From: Streptomyces sp. MNU76
GTDB lineage: Bacteria > Actinomycetota > Actinomycetes > Streptomycetales > Streptomycetaceae
Direction of reading: 5' to 3'
Assembly (NCBI RefSeq): GCF_020982545.1
Contig: NZ_JAJKLK010000030.1
Location: 248,001-312,000, forward strand
DNA: 64,000 nt
Below are positions 43,403 to 52,308 of the stretch, one piece after another. The translations under genes and the position numbers were made by a program. The notes below the pieces were generated by a model that saw only the letters and a program-made list of their open reading frames with translations, was not told where the DNA came from and ran no database searches. Numbering within the stretch: position 1 is the first letter of the stretch; the number at the start of each line of letters is the position of its first letter.

Positions 43403-46030
43403 TCATCTCCTGCGGTCCATCGTGGGGCGGGCTGCGACGAGGGAGCGGCGCCGAAGCTCCGCCCGGCGCTGGAAGCGCTCGTCGTCGCCGGGTGAGGAAC
43501 CCCGGCCGTTCTCGGTCAGGGAGCACAGGTCCCCAACCGTCGCGCAGCGGAAGAGGTCCAGGAGTTCCACGCGGTCGCCGAAGTGCGCGGCCAGGCGCCG
43601 GTGCAGTCTGACCATGCGCAGCGAATGCATGTTCAGGTCGTCCAGTCGCTCCGCGGCGGTGACGTTCCTGCCGAGCAGCCCGGCGAGGGCTTCCAGGACC
43701 GCCCGGTGGGCGGGGGCAGGGAGCCGCTGACGGGGTGGCCGTGGGCGTCGGCAGCGCGCTGCGGGCCACCTTCCCGAGCGTGTACGCGGCAGGCTGGACC
43801 ACATGACGAACTCGGCGGGGATCATGTAGGAGGGCAGCAGCGCGGCACAGTGCGCTCGTAGTTCCTGTGGCCCGACCGGAGGCCGCCCCGGCTCCGCCCG
43901 GCGTGGCACGACATGCCCGACGATTCGTGCGTCCTCTCCCTGGCCGGCATCCACGGCGGCGGCTTCGGCCACCTGCGGGTGGCGACCGAGCGTGTACTCG
44001 ACCTCCTCCAGGCTGACCCGGAATCCACGGATCTTCACTTGGCGGTCCAGACGGCCGAGCACCTCCAGGGTGCCGTCGGGACGCACGCGTGCCAGGTCGC
44101 CGGTGCGGAACATGCTGGTTCGCGCGTCGTCTGCGGCGAAGTGAGGATCGGGCAGGAAGGCATCCCGTGTCAGCTCGGGTCGGTTCAGATAGCCGTCCGC
44201 GACGCAGCGGCCCCCCACGTGCAGTTCACCCAGGGCGCCGCGCGGGACCGGATGCCGCCGTTCGTCCAGGACGTACAGGCCCACATGATCGATCGGCCGC
44301 CCGATCGGGATGCGGGCTTGGGTGTCCGCGGCCTCGCCCACCTCCTGCACGGCCACGTTGGAGGCGCACTCCGTCAGGCCGTAGAGGTTGACGAGTGCGT
44401 GTTCGGGGAACCGCCGCCGCCAGCGGGCTGCGGTCACAGGCGCCAGCGGCTCGGCGCTGGTCGACACCCGCCTGAGCGAGTCGAGGTTTTCGCCGTCCCG
44501 TCGTCCGGCCTCGTCCAGCAGCATGTCGAGCACGGCGGGGGTGGTATGGAGCCGGGTGACGCGGCGGGCCCTGAGGAGGTCCCAGAGCCGGCCCGGGTCG
44601 AGCAGCTCGTGGGCGGTGAGGATCGTGGTCGGCACGCCGCGCAGCAGACCGCCGAAGCACTCCCACAAGGAGCCGACCAGCCCGAGGGACTTGGTCAGGA
44701 CCAGGCTTTCACCGGGTCCGAAGGGCTGAGTGCGCCACATCCAGTGCAGCCGGTTCAGGACGGCGGACTCGCCGATCGCGACGGGGTTCGGCACCCCGGT
44801 GCTGCCCGAGGTGTACAGCACGCACAGCGCGCCCCGGAGCGCTGCCGGTCGTACGGGCCCCGGTGCGGGCCCGACATCGGCCGTGCGCACAACAACCGTG
44901 TCGGGCGGGATGCCCTCCGGCGCCGCCGGACCGTCGACGAGCACGGCTGAGGGTAGCGTCGCCGCGATCGCCGCGGCAATCCGGGCCGAGGGCTGGTCGG
45001 GAGGCAGTGGCACATACCCGCAGCCCGCCTTGAGGGCCCCCAGGGCAGCGGCCACGGCCTCGACGCCCCGGTCCAGAACGGTCCCGACGAGGTCTCCGGG
45101 ACCCGCACCCCGGTCGGCCAGGGCGGCGGCGAACTGGTCGGAGCGGACATCCAACTCCTCGTAGGTGACACGCTCCACCCCGCATATCAGGGCCGTGTCA
45201 CGGGGAGTCAGTGCCGCCTGACGCCGGAACAGCTCGGCAACCGACTCCGCCGGAACCGTCGGCCGGTCGCCCAGCACCACCGAGTGCGGCCGGCCACCGG
45301 CGCGCTCCGCCACGTCGACCACTTCGGCGAGATCGCGGCAGGGACCGGCGGCCATCTGTGCGAGGACGTCGGCGCAGGCCTCGGCGAAGGCATGGGGGAG
45401 GTCGCCCGTGTACAGCGACGCATCCGCGTCGACCCGGAGGTCGCCGGGTTCGCCCCCCGTCAGGTCCGTGCTCAGGACGACTGATGCAGCGGGCGGGGTC
45501 GGGCCGTGCAGGGCTGGTATGTGGACGGCGATGCCTGGGGCTCCCGCCGGGTGGACGGCCGACCGCGGGACGTGGAGCTGTCGGCCGTACACCGCCAGAA
45601 GCTCTTGTCGCACGCGGACCAGCAGGGCGGCCGCGGAGAGGTCCATCGGCACCGCCACCGGAAGCGCCAGCCCGGTCGGCGGGCCATCAGCGGTCCGGGA
45701 CGCGGGGAGACCGATCAGTGGCGGCACCACCAGGACCGCCTCGTGGCGTGCCGTCCACCGTGCCGCGGTGACCGCTACCGCGGCGGTGAACAGGCAGTGA
45801 GCCAGGAAGTCGTCCTGTCGGCACAGATCCGCGATCCGGGCGGCCGTCTCCGCGGCTGTCGGAACGGTGTACCGGTACCCGGAGCGAGGTCCCTCGGCGG
45901 AGCGGGCCGCCACGGTGTCTCCGGGCAGGTAACTGAAGGGGGAGCGGGACGCCGAGGCTTGCAGCCAGTAGCCGGCCACTGCCGGATACCTCGCGTGTTC
46001 CTCCTCCGGTACGGCGGACGGCTCGATCAT
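43403..46030 (-). CDS. NRPS partial condensation-adenylation-carrier protein
   Basis: 875 residues. The N-terminal 270 look like the second half of a condensation domain with no HHxxxDG. The adenylation domain (about 275-760) has LYTSGSTGVPNPV (core A3, with Asn-Pro where Lys-Gly is usual), NLYGLTECAS (A5), FRTGDLARVRPDGTLEVLGR (A7/A8) and KIRGFRVSLEEVE. The A10 motif reads RTRSGRWPAARC; one extra G at the CCC run 43773-43775 would give the normal RTRSGKVARSALP, and a second change further on returns to the carrier frame. The carrier domain has NMHSLRMV with the phosphopantetheine Ser. It activates an unknown amino or hydroxy acid. The ATG overlaps the upstream stop. Confidence 0.8.
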   Translation of the reverse strand: MIEPSAVPEEEHARYPAVAGYWLQASASRSPFSYLPGDTVAARSAEGPRSGYRYTVPTAAETAARIADLCRQDDFLAHCLFTAAVAVTAARWTARHEAVLVVPPLIGLPASRTADGPPTGLALPVAVPMDLSAAALLVRVRQELLAVYGRQLHVPRSAVHPAGAPGIAVHIPALHGPTPPAASVVLSTDLTGGEPGDLRVDADASLYTGDLPHAFAEACADVLAQMAAGPCRDLAEVVDVAERAGGRPHSVVLGDRPTVPAESVAELFRRQAALTPRDTALICGVERVTYEELDVRSDQFAAALADRGAGPGDLVGTVLDRGVEAVAAALGALKAGCGYVPLPPDQPSARIAAAIAATLPSAVLVDGPAAPEGIPPDTVVVRTADVGPAPGPVRPAALRGALCVLYTSGSTGVPNPVAIGESAVLNRLHWMWRTQPFGPGESLVLTKSLGLVGSLWECFGGLLRGVPTTILTAHELLDPGRLWDLLRARRVTRLHTTPAVLDMLLDEAGRRDGENLDSLRRVSTSAEPLAPVTAARWRRRFPEHALVNLYGLTECASNVAVQEVGEAADTQARIPIGRPIDHVGLYVLDERRHPVPRGALGELHVGGRCVADGYLNRPELTRDAFLPDPHFAADDARTSMFRTGDLARVRPDGTLEVLGRLDRQVKIRGFRVSLEEVEYTLGRHPQVAEAAAVDAGQGEDARIVGHVVPRRAEPGRPPVGPQELRAHCAALLPSYMIPAEFVMWSSLPRTRSGRWPAARCRRPRPPRQRLPAPAHRAVLEALAGLLGRNVTAAERLDDLNMHSLRMVRLHRRLAAHFGDRVELLDLFRCATVGDLCSLTENGRGSSPGDDERFQRRAELRRRSLVAARPTMDRRR

Positions 46031-47889
46031 CGGACGCCCACCTTCCGGGGTTCCGGCGACGGGAACGCGAACTCGGGCAGTGCGGGCAGTCGGAGATCGA
46101 AATAGACCTCCTCGCTGTGCACCCAGTGAGCCACGCTCACCCCCGACGTCCCGGTCGCCCTGCGGTACGCGCACGCCAGACCCCCCAGCACCATGGCGAG
46201 TTCATGCTCCTGCTGGGGCATCAGGAATTGGCTGGAGGCCGAGTGGATCCCCCATACGGCCGGTGAGGGGTCCAGCTCGACGGCGGCATCCCCGCCCAGT
46301 GCGCCCTCGTCGGCACCCGGGGCGGTCAGGCGTGGTGCGTGGGCCTCGGCCATCAGCAGACCGTGCCGCAGATACGGCCGCCAGCGGCGCACCGTGGCCA
46401 CCAGGTCGGCCGCCGCCACGAGGCCGGGGACCAGTGCTCCCTCGTCGCACTGATCCACGGTGAACTGGTCGGTGACCGCGGAGAGCGCGGCTTCAGGATC
46501 AGGCGGCACCATGGGCACGCCCACCAGCGCCAGGGTGTCGGCCAGAGCCGCTGGACTGCACGTCGACAGGGCCTCCCGCAGTTGTTCCCGGGCAGGTCCT
46601 GGTCCGCGCACGGAGAGCTCCCGGTCGTGCAGCAGGAACATCTGCATGTGCAGCAGATCGCCCAGGCCCACCTGGGGCAGGCCCAGTTCCGAGCAGCGGG
46701 CACGGAGGGAGGCGTCGTACGATTCCGGGTCGCCCACGTCGGCCTCCAGCACCAGGTGAGCCACCCCGTCCGTGTCCGTCAGGTCCGCGAGCGTCCGCTC
46801 GGAGAGGGCGCGAGCCTCGGGACTGATGTCGCCGCCGACCACCAGCAGCGGGTGCGTGTCGAGGTGACGGCCGCGGCGAGTGTGGCGTATCACCAGCTCC
46901 GCCACCTCTCGCAGGGGCAGCCCCGAACCGCAGCCCGTGTCCGCCAGCCCCGCCGGCTGCTCCGCCAGGTCCGGCCGGTCGAAGACCGGAAGCAGCACGT
47001 CCTTGATGAGCTCCGCCCGCAGCCGGCGCAGAGCGCTGTGTCCCGCGCTTCCCCAGATGTTCGTGGCGCGGGACACATCGGAGTCGGAACGGCTCGTACG
47101 CCACGATCCCCCGAAGACGGATGCGCTCAGGTCGCTCAGCACGTCCGCGTAGGAGACGGTCACCCCGTAGTCCGCGGCGTGGCGCAGCCGGTCGGCCCCG
47201 AGTTCGGACAGCCGCACCTCGTCGCCGTCCCGGGCCGCCAGTCCGGCGGTCACCAGGACGCGCGTCATCGCCGGATGATGCCACGGCGTCGGTGGGAGGC
47301 AGGCTCCCGGCTTGAGGTTGCGTAGACCGTCCGACCTTCCCATCGCGACGAGCAGGGGGCAGACCAGCACTCCGTCGAGTGCGGTCCGCATCTCACGCAC
47401 GGCGCGTTCGCCCTCGGCGGCAGGTGGCCCGGTCAGCTCCCACCCGGCGGCCATCTGGGCAGAGAGCCTGTCCAGGAGGTCCACGAGGTCGTCGTCCAGT
47501 CGGCGGTTCGACCAGATCCCTGAGAGGAATCCGGTGGTGCCGCGCGTGAACGCCACTGCATCGGCGAGTACTTCGTCGTGCGCGGCCGCCACCGTGGCGA
47601 TCGCACGCCCGGTGGCGGTCAACCGCACGCTGCTGTCCGCTCCACGTCCGCGCAGTTCGGCCCATCCCTTCAGGCCCAGCGTGCGGACCGCGGCCAGTAG
47701 ACCGCCCAGACGCTCGGGAGCCGCATCGCGTCCGGTGGCCTCCCGATAGGCCTCGCTGAGGGCGGTCCAGCCGCGGGCCGCCGATCCTTCAAGAAACCCG
47801 GCCGTGGCCAGCGTATGCACGGTGGGAACGACGACGAACCCATTCAGGTGCTGGGTACCGAGCGCGTCCCCTGCGCTAACAAGCGCCAT
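46027..47889 (-). CDS. Large SAM-dependent methyltransferase of the cluster
   Basis: 620 residues. A long helical, winged-helix-like N-terminal half (about 1-300) precedes a methyltransferase core with a SAM motif GLADTGCGSGLPLREVAELV (about 312-331), an acidic residue after strand 2 (VVGGDISPEARALSERTL) and a C-terminal HWVHSEEVYFDLRLPALPEF. Length and layout differ from small O-methyltransferases and recall methyltransferases that act on carrier-bound polyketide or peptidyl chains; the exact family is not identified. GAGAGAGG precedes the ATG. Its stop overlaps the NRPS start, so it is probably needed early in assembly. Confidence 0.7.
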   Translation of the reverse strand: MALVSAGDALGTQHLNGFVVVPTVHTLATAGFLEGSAARGWTALSEAYREATGRDAAPERLGGLLAAVRTLGLKGWAELRGRGADSSVRLTATGRAIATVAAAHDEVLADAVAFTRGTTGFLSGIWSNRRLDDDLVDLLDRLSAQMAAGWELTGPPAAEGERAVREMRTALDGVLVCPLLVAMGRSDGLRNLKPGACLPPTPWHHPAMTRVLVTAGLAARDGDEVRLSELGADRLRHAADYGVTVSYADVLSDLSASVFGGSWRTSRSDSDVSRATNIWGSAGHSALRRLRAELIKDVLLPVFDRPDLAEQPAGLADTGCGSGLPLREVAELVIRHTRRGRHLDTHPLLVVGGDISPEARALSERTLADLTDTDGVAHLVLEADVGDPESYDASLRARCSELGLPQVGLGDLLHMQMFLLHDRELSVRGPGPAREQLREALSTCSPAALADTLALVGVPMVPPDPEAALSAVTDQFTVDQCDEGALVPGLVAAADLVATVRRWRPYLRHGLLMAEAHAPRLTAPGADEGALGGDAAVELDPSPAVWGIHSASSQFLMPQQEHELAMVLGGLACAYRRATGTSGVSVAHWVHSEEVYFDLRLPALPEFAFPSPEPRKVGVR

Positions 47890-47910
47890 GGAGCCTCTCT
47901 CTTCCGGCTG

Positions 47911-48672
47911 TCAGGCGGTCGCCGCGAGGAGTGCCGAGTCGTCCACGGCGCTGAGCGCGGAGTGGTCGGTGGCCGACACGTACTCCGGCGGCATGTCGGT
48001 GAAGGACTCGGGAGCGTTCGAGACCGCGTTGTACGTGATGTAGAAGATGCGGCGGTCGAAGGGGGTGATGTTGCCGGGCGAACCGTGCACCGCGCTGCCG
48101 TGGAAGTACAGCACCGAGCCCGCCGGTCCGGTGGGGACATCGATCCCGTTCACCGTGCAGACTTCAGTGATGCGTTCGCGGTCGAGCACGCCGTCCTCCG
48201 TCTCCAGCAGCCCGCCGCGGTGGGAGCCGGGGACGATGAACAAAGGTCCGTTGACGTGTGTCACGTCGTCGAGGAAGACCGCCGCGCTGAGGATGTCCGG
48301 GCCCGGGACCCGGTCCCTGCTGCGCCAGAAGGCATAGTCCTGATGCCACACCCATCCTTCGTTGCCCTGGCGGGTGTTGAGGGTCACCTTGGTCTGATGG
48401 GCGTACACGTCACCGCCCAGCAACTGCCTGGCCGGTTCGAGGACACGGGGCAGGCGCATGACGGCCGCATAGGTCTCCGATGCCTGGTGCGGTCCGAAGA
48501 CCAGGCGCACGTCGCCGTTGCCCTTGTTGGCGAGGGTCGCTTCGGGGTTGTGCGTGATGAGATCCGGCACTGCGGCGCGCATGAGCCGGACCTCCTCTGC
48601 CGACAGCACTGCGCTGCGGAGCAGATAGCCGCGCTCTCGGTAGCTGGTGATCTCCTGGTCGGTAAGGCGCAT
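47911..48672 (-). CDS. Phytanoyl-CoA dioxygenase-family Fe(II)/2-oxoglutarate oxygenase
   Basis: 253 residues. The iron facial triad is visible as WVWHQDYAFWR (His and Asp, near 122-124) and YFHGSAVHGSPGN (distal His, near 205). RRIFYITYN supplies the Arg expected to bind 2-oxoglutarate. In biosynthetic clusters PhyH enzymes hydroxylate or halogenate amino-acid or polyketide carbons, often on a carrier protein. The ATG at 48672 follows GGAGGTGGAC. It lies between two methyltransferases in the core operon, so it probably tailors the building block or chain. Confidence 0.85.
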   Translation of the reverse strand: MRLTDQEITSYRERGYLLRSAVLSAEEVRLMRAAVPDLITHNPEATLANKGNGDVRLVFGPHQASETYAAVMRLPRVLEPARQLLGGDVYAHQTKVTLNTRQGNEGWVWHQDYAFWRSRDRVPGPDILSAAVFLDDVTHVNGPLFIVPGSHRGGLLETEDGVLDRERITEVCTVNGIDVPTGPAGSVLYFHGSAVHGSPGNITPFDRRIFYITYNAVSNAPESFTDMPPEYVSATDHSALSAVDDSALLAATA

Positions 48673-48713
48673 GTCCACCTCCGTTGTGGGTCGGGCCGTG
48701 GCCCCGCTTCTGC

Positions 48714-49523
48714 TCAACGCGGCGTCCTGTCCTCGGTGCGCTTTTCGAGGTCGTCCCTCAAGTAGTCGGCGTACGACCTGTGCCGGACCCCGAAGTGCCG
48801 CAGTTTGTCCTGCAGATGGGTCTCGTACGTGAACTCGCTGCCGGCCGCACGCGCCGCGAGGTCCATGTCGTTCTCGGGGTCCACGACAGCGAACCATCGC
48901 TGGTCGAAGGGGTGAGGAAGGTCCAGGTGCACGCACTTGAGTCCGGCCTCCGTCACGATCTGCGTGATCGTCTCCGGCCTGAACTCGGTAACCCAGGGGT
49001 ATACCCATTCGTCACCCACGTGGTCCTCGTCGCTTTCCAGATACGTCGCGAGAAGGACCGACTGTTTACCCATCACCTTGCGGGCTTCTTGCATGCAGCG
49101 ACGGATCTGCACGGCAGGCGCATGGGCGAAGACGGAGTGGACCAGAATGAAGTCGAATGTCTCGCCGAACTCGGTCAGCGTGTAATCGGCGTCATTGCTG
49201 AAGGCCGGTTTCTTCATGGCGAGGAGCTCCTCGCCCAGATGCGCGCGCTTGCCGTCCTCCAGCGCCCATGCGGTGGGCTCGATGCCAAAGTAATGACCAG
49301 GGCGCAGATACATGATGGAAAGCCGTCCGCCGCGCAGCGACCCACAGCCGACATCCAGTAGTTTGTGGTGTTCACGCAGACCCATTCGGGCCAGCGTCGT
49401 GAACTGAAGAGCTCCGATTCGGTCGTAGTATTCCGGGGGTCCGACCCAGGCGCGGTAATGACGCGCGCCTATGGGCTGTTCCTCTCCGAAATCGTTCACC
49501 AGGTCCTGGGAGGCAGACGTCAT
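48714..49523 (-). CDS. Class I SAM-dependent methyltransferase, first gene of core operon
   Basis: 269 residues. SAM motif I is LLDVGCGSLRGGRLSIMYL (about 60-78), the acidic residue lies in GIEPTAWALEDGKR, and motif IV is DFILVHSVFAHAPA. The C-terminal part is AFRR-like and charged. The start at 49523 is chosen because AGGAG lies 6 bases upstream. It is preceded by two dyads (49642 and 49662) that fit the cluster regulator. Substrate unknown; sugar or backbone O-/N-methylation is possible. Confidence 0.8.
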   Translation of the reverse strand: MTSASQDLVNDFGEEQPIGARHYRAWVGPPEYYDRIGALQFTTLARMGLREHHKLLDVGCGSLRGGRLSIMYLRPGHYFGIEPTAWALEDGKRAHLGEELLAMKKPAFSNDADYTLTEFGETFDFILVHSVFAHAPAVQIRRCMQEARKVMGKQSVLLATYLESDEDHVGDEWVYPWVTEFRPETITQIVTEAGLKCVHLDLPHPFDQRWFAVVDPENDMDLAARAAGSEFTYETHLQDKLRHFGVRHRSYADYLRDDLEKRTEDRTPR

Positions 49524-49641
49524 GGTCATCTCCTGTTTCTGCGCATTCCGTGGGGGAGCGGAGGTGGGGAGAACACGGACGTGGGAGGGAGAGAGCACAC
49601 GGTCCGGCGGAAGCGAGCTCTGACGCCGACCGCTGCGGGCA

Positions 49642-49656
49642 TTCGGTATGGCCGAA
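49642..49656 (-). promoter_or_regulatory. Candidate GntR operator, core operon promoter (distal)
   Basis: TTCGGTATGGCCGAA, a 5-bp-arm dyad with the core GGTATGGCC, similar to GGTATGGCT at 57546. It lies 120 bases upstream of the core operon start. Confidence 0.45.
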
Positions 49657-49661
49657 CGCCA

Positions 49662-49678
49662 CTTTGGTGTTACCAAAG
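49662..49678 (-). promoter_or_regulatory. Candidate GntR operator, core operon promoter (perfect dyad)
   Basis: CTTTGGTGTTACCAAAG, a perfect 7-bp-arm palindrome around GTT with core GGT-GTT-ACC. It is the most symmetrical member of the set. It lies between the core operon (start 49523) and the convergent end of the epimerase gene. Confidence 0.6.
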
Positions 49679-49727
49679 AGCCTAGCAACCGCTTGTGGCG
49701 AGGGTCAATCGATGAGACAGAGCCTCT

Positions 49728-50771
49728 TCATGGACGTGGCCCGTCGGACTGCCGGACAGACGCGGGGGCAGACTGCGCCTGGCCGTCCGCGCCGCTGTCC
49801 GGGATGGCCAGCCACTGCGGATGGGTGCGCGCCCACTCGATGGTCCGGGTCAGCCCGTCCCTCAGCGTGGTGCCACACCTCCAGCCGAGGAGCTCCCACA
49901 ACCTGGTGGCATCGGGGATCCGGCGCCGCAGGTCCTGGTAGGCGGGGCCCAGCGCCCGGGCCGTGTCAACAGGTGTGACGACGGTCGTGGAACCGGTGAG
50001 GGTGGCGATGAGCTCCACGACCTCCCTCACGGGGGTCTCCGTCATGCTGCCGATGTTGAAGGCTTCGCCCACGGCTCTCGGGCTCAGGGCAGCCCGCACG
50101 GTGCCTTCCACCGCGTCGTCCACGTACGTGAAGCAACGGGTCTGCTCGCCCTGGTCGTAGACCACGAGTGGACGTCCGTTGAGAGCCCGGTGCACATTGC
50201 GGCTGACGACGAAGGCGGGCCGTTGCCAGGGCCCGTACGCGTTGAAGTAGCGCACGACCGTGGCCTGCAGCCCGTGCTGGCGGACGAAGGCAAACGTCAG
50301 GTGCTCGCACAGGGCCTTGCTGGAGGAGTACACCCAGCGGTCGGCCGTGGTCGGTCCCAGCACCCGGTCGCTGTCCTCCCGCCATGGCACGGAGGGGTTC
50401 TTGCCGAAGACCTCGCTGGTGCTGGCTACGATCACCCGTGCGCCGACCCGCGCGGCGGCCGAGAGCGCATTGCGGGTGCCGGAGACGTTGACGTCGATGA
50501 CGTCCAGCGGTCGGGCGAGGTACTGGTCCACACCCACGACTCCGGCCAGGTGGAAGACCACATCCGCTCCCTTGGCGGCCGTCTCCAGCTGTCCGGCGTC
50601 CCGCACGTCTCCGATGACGTGTCTGACGTGTTCACGCTCGGGGGCGCCGGCGCCGCCGGGAGGCGTGCCGTCGAAGACGGTCACATCCCAGCCATCCTTC
50701 AGGAGCCGGTCGACCAAGTGGCCTCCGATGAATCCGGAACCCCCCGTGACCAGGGCGCGGGAGGCGTTCAA
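49728..50771 (-). CDS. NAD-dependent epimerase/dehydratase (sugar-nucleotide SDR)
   Basis: 347 residues, extended SDR fold. The NAD motif is ALVTGGSGFIGGHLVDRLL at the N-terminus, HLAGVVGVDQYLA follows, and the catalytic YSSSK is near 150 with STSEVFGKN upstream. RYFNAYGPWQRPAFVVSRN matches GDP/UDP-sugar enzymes such as UDP-glucuronate decarboxylase. The TTG start overlaps the dehydrogenase stop (TTGA), so the two are coupled. Following an NDP-glucose 6-dehydrogenase, a decarboxylase giving a 4-keto pentose (CalS9-like) or a 4-epimerase are the best options; I favour decarboxylation on context. Confidence 0.75.
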   Translation of the reverse strand: MNASRALVTGGSGFIGGHLVDRLLKDGWDVTVFDGTPPGGAGAPEREHVRHVIGDVRDAGQLETAAKGADVVFHLAGVVGVDQYLARPLDVIDVNVSGTRNALSAAARVGARVIVASTSEVFGKNPSVPWREDSDRVLGPTTADRWVYSSSKALCEHLTFAFVRQHGLQATVVRYFNAYGPWQRPAFVVSRNVHRALNGRPLVVYDQGEQTRCFTYVDDAVEGTVRAALSPRAVGEAFNIGSMTETPVREVVELIATLTGSTTVVTPVDTARALGPAYQDLRRRIPDATRLWELLGWRCGTTLRDGLTRTIEWARTHPQWLAIPDSGADGQAQSAPASVRQSDGPRP

Positions 50772-52114
50772 CGTCCGATTCCCCGGTAGCCGTAACCCAG
50801 CCGACGTATCGCCACGATCTTCTCCTTGGGAAGGTAGGCCCGCCCGTCCAGGACGAGGCACGAGTCGGCGAGGGGGAGCTTCGCGAAGTCGAGGTCCTCG
50901 AACTCCCGGTGCAGGGCGAGCACTGCCAGGCAGTCGGCGCCGCGGACCGCCTCGTGCAGACTCGCGGCCGGCTTCAGCTGCATGAGCGCCTCCACCTGCG
51001 CGGGGTCTGTCAGCGGGTCGTACACCCGAACCCGCACGCCTTCCTTGGCCAGTGCTTCGACGACCGCGTGCGCCGGCGTGGCTCGCAGGTCCCCGGTGTT
51101 GTTTTTGAAGGCAAGGCCGAGTACCGCGACCGTTGCCGTGGTGAGGTCCTTGCGCCGCGCGGCCAGGTCGTCGAGTATCAGCCGGGCGGTGTGAGCCGGC
51201 ATGCCGGAGTTGACCGCGCGGCCCGCCGGGGCAGTGAGAATGTCCAGGCCGCGCCTGCGGGCCGACTGCCACACCATCCACGGGTCCTTGGTGAGGCAGG
51301 AGCCGCCGACGCCGACACTGGGCAGCAGGATGTTGACGTTGCCGCTGCCCTTGGGGATCGTGTTGGCGGCGGCGATCACGTCCAGCACGTCCACATCGAA
51401 TAGCTCGCAGAACTTCGCCAGTTCGTTGGCGAGCGCGATGTTGAGGTCGATCCACCAGTTGTCGGCCAGCTTGACGACCTCCGCCGCCTCGAGGGAGTCC
51501 TGAGGCATGACCTCAACCCCCAGGGAGCGCCGCCAGAACTCGCCGGCCTCCCGGGTGCTGCGTTCGTCGATCCCGCCGACCACGATGGGAAAGGTGCGGA
51601 GCTCTCGGAGCGCGGTGCCCTCGGCGAGCCGCTCGGGGCTGAAGGACAGCAAGAAGTCCTTCCCGCCGGTCAGGCCGCTCCTCTCCAGCAGCGGCAGCAC
51701 CAGTTCCCGGGTGGTGCCGGGCGGCACGGTGCTCTTCAGGACCACCTGCTGCCCGGGCCGAAGGTGGTCGCTCAAGGACAGGCAGGCACTGCGCAGCTGG
51801 GTATCGGCCAGGGATCCGTCCTCGGTCACGGGGGTGCCGACGGCCACGATCACCACGTCGGCGGCGGAGACCGCGGCGTAGTCGGTGGTGACGCGCAGCC
51901 GACCGCGTGCGAGAGCGTCGCCTACCAACTCCCGCAGTCCCTCCTCATGAAGGCTGGGCCGGCCGTTGTTCAACTCGTCGATACGTTCAGGGGTGACATC
52001 GATGCCGATGACGTGCTGGCCGCGGTCGGCCAGGGTTGCCGCAAGGCACAGGCCGACGTAACCCAGCCCGATCACGGCCACTGTTTGTTGGGTCTCGTCC
52101 TTGGTGAGCCGCAT
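50768..52114 (-). CDS. Nucleotide-sugar 6-dehydrogenase (UDP-glucose/ManNAc dehydrogenase family)
   Basis: 448 residues. N-terminal NAD site VAVIGLGYVGLCLAATLAD, STVPPGTTRELV, then catalytic Cys in GVGGSCLTKDPWMV (near 262), Lys/Asn in EVVKLADNWWIDLN, and the C-terminal domain LGLAFKNNTGDLRATPA. It oxidises the C6 hydroxyl of an NDP-sugar to the acid in two NAD steps. The best functional analogue by context is CalS8, which starts the calicheamicin amino-pentose. The ATG at 52114 follows GAGGG. A GGTAATACC dyad lies 32 bases upstream. Confidence 0.85.
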   Translation of the reverse strand: MRLTKDETQQTVAVIGLGYVGLCLAATLADRGQHVIGIDVTPERIDELNNGRPSLHEEGLRELVGDALARGRLRVTTDYAAVSAADVVIVAVGTPVTEDGSLADTQLRSACLSLSDHLRPGQQVVLKSTVPPGTTRELVLPLLERSGLTGGKDFLLSFSPERLAEGTALRELRTFPIVVGGIDERSTREAGEFWRRSLGVEVMPQDSLEAAEVVKLADNWWIDLNIALANELAKFCELFDVDVLDVIAAANTIPKGSGNVNILLPSVGVGGSCLTKDPWMVWQSARRRGLDILTAPAGRAVNSGMPAHTARLILDDLAARRKDLTTATVAVLGLAFKNNTGDLRATPAHAVVEALAKEGVRVRVYDPLTDPAQVEALMQLKPAASLHEAVRGADCLAVLALHREFEDLDFAKLPLADSCLVLDGRAYLPKEKIVAIRRLGYGYRGIGR

Positions 52115-52145
52115 GAGCGCCCTCTGAGGGTAGGTCGAGTCACTG

Positions 52146-52154
52146 GGTAATACC
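52146..52154 (-). promoter_or_regulatory. GGT-N3-ACC dyad, sugar-dehydrogenase promoter
   Basis: GGTAATACC, identical in its nine bases to the core at 35515, 32 bases before the dehydrogenase start in the divergent sugar-gene promoter. Confidence 0.55.
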
Positions 52155-52183
52155 TGCCAAAAATGGTTCACCGCATCTGGCAT

Positions 52184-52194
52184 TGGTATGACCA
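52184..52194 (+). promoter_or_regulatory. GGT-N3-ACC dyad, nucleotidylyltransferase side
   Basis: TGGTATGACCA, an 11-base dyad whose core GGTATGACC is identical to that at 57567 in front of the gntR gene. It lies 115 bases upstream of the TTG at 52309. Confidence 0.6.
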
Positions 52195-52308
52195 TGTCTG
52201 GCACTCTAGTGATTGCCGTCAGGGTGCGTCAACGAGGCTTGGACCGCCGCGACGTACACCCAACGAGGCTTCTGCGGCCCAGAGTGGCCAAGGGGAGGGA
52301 TTACGTCC

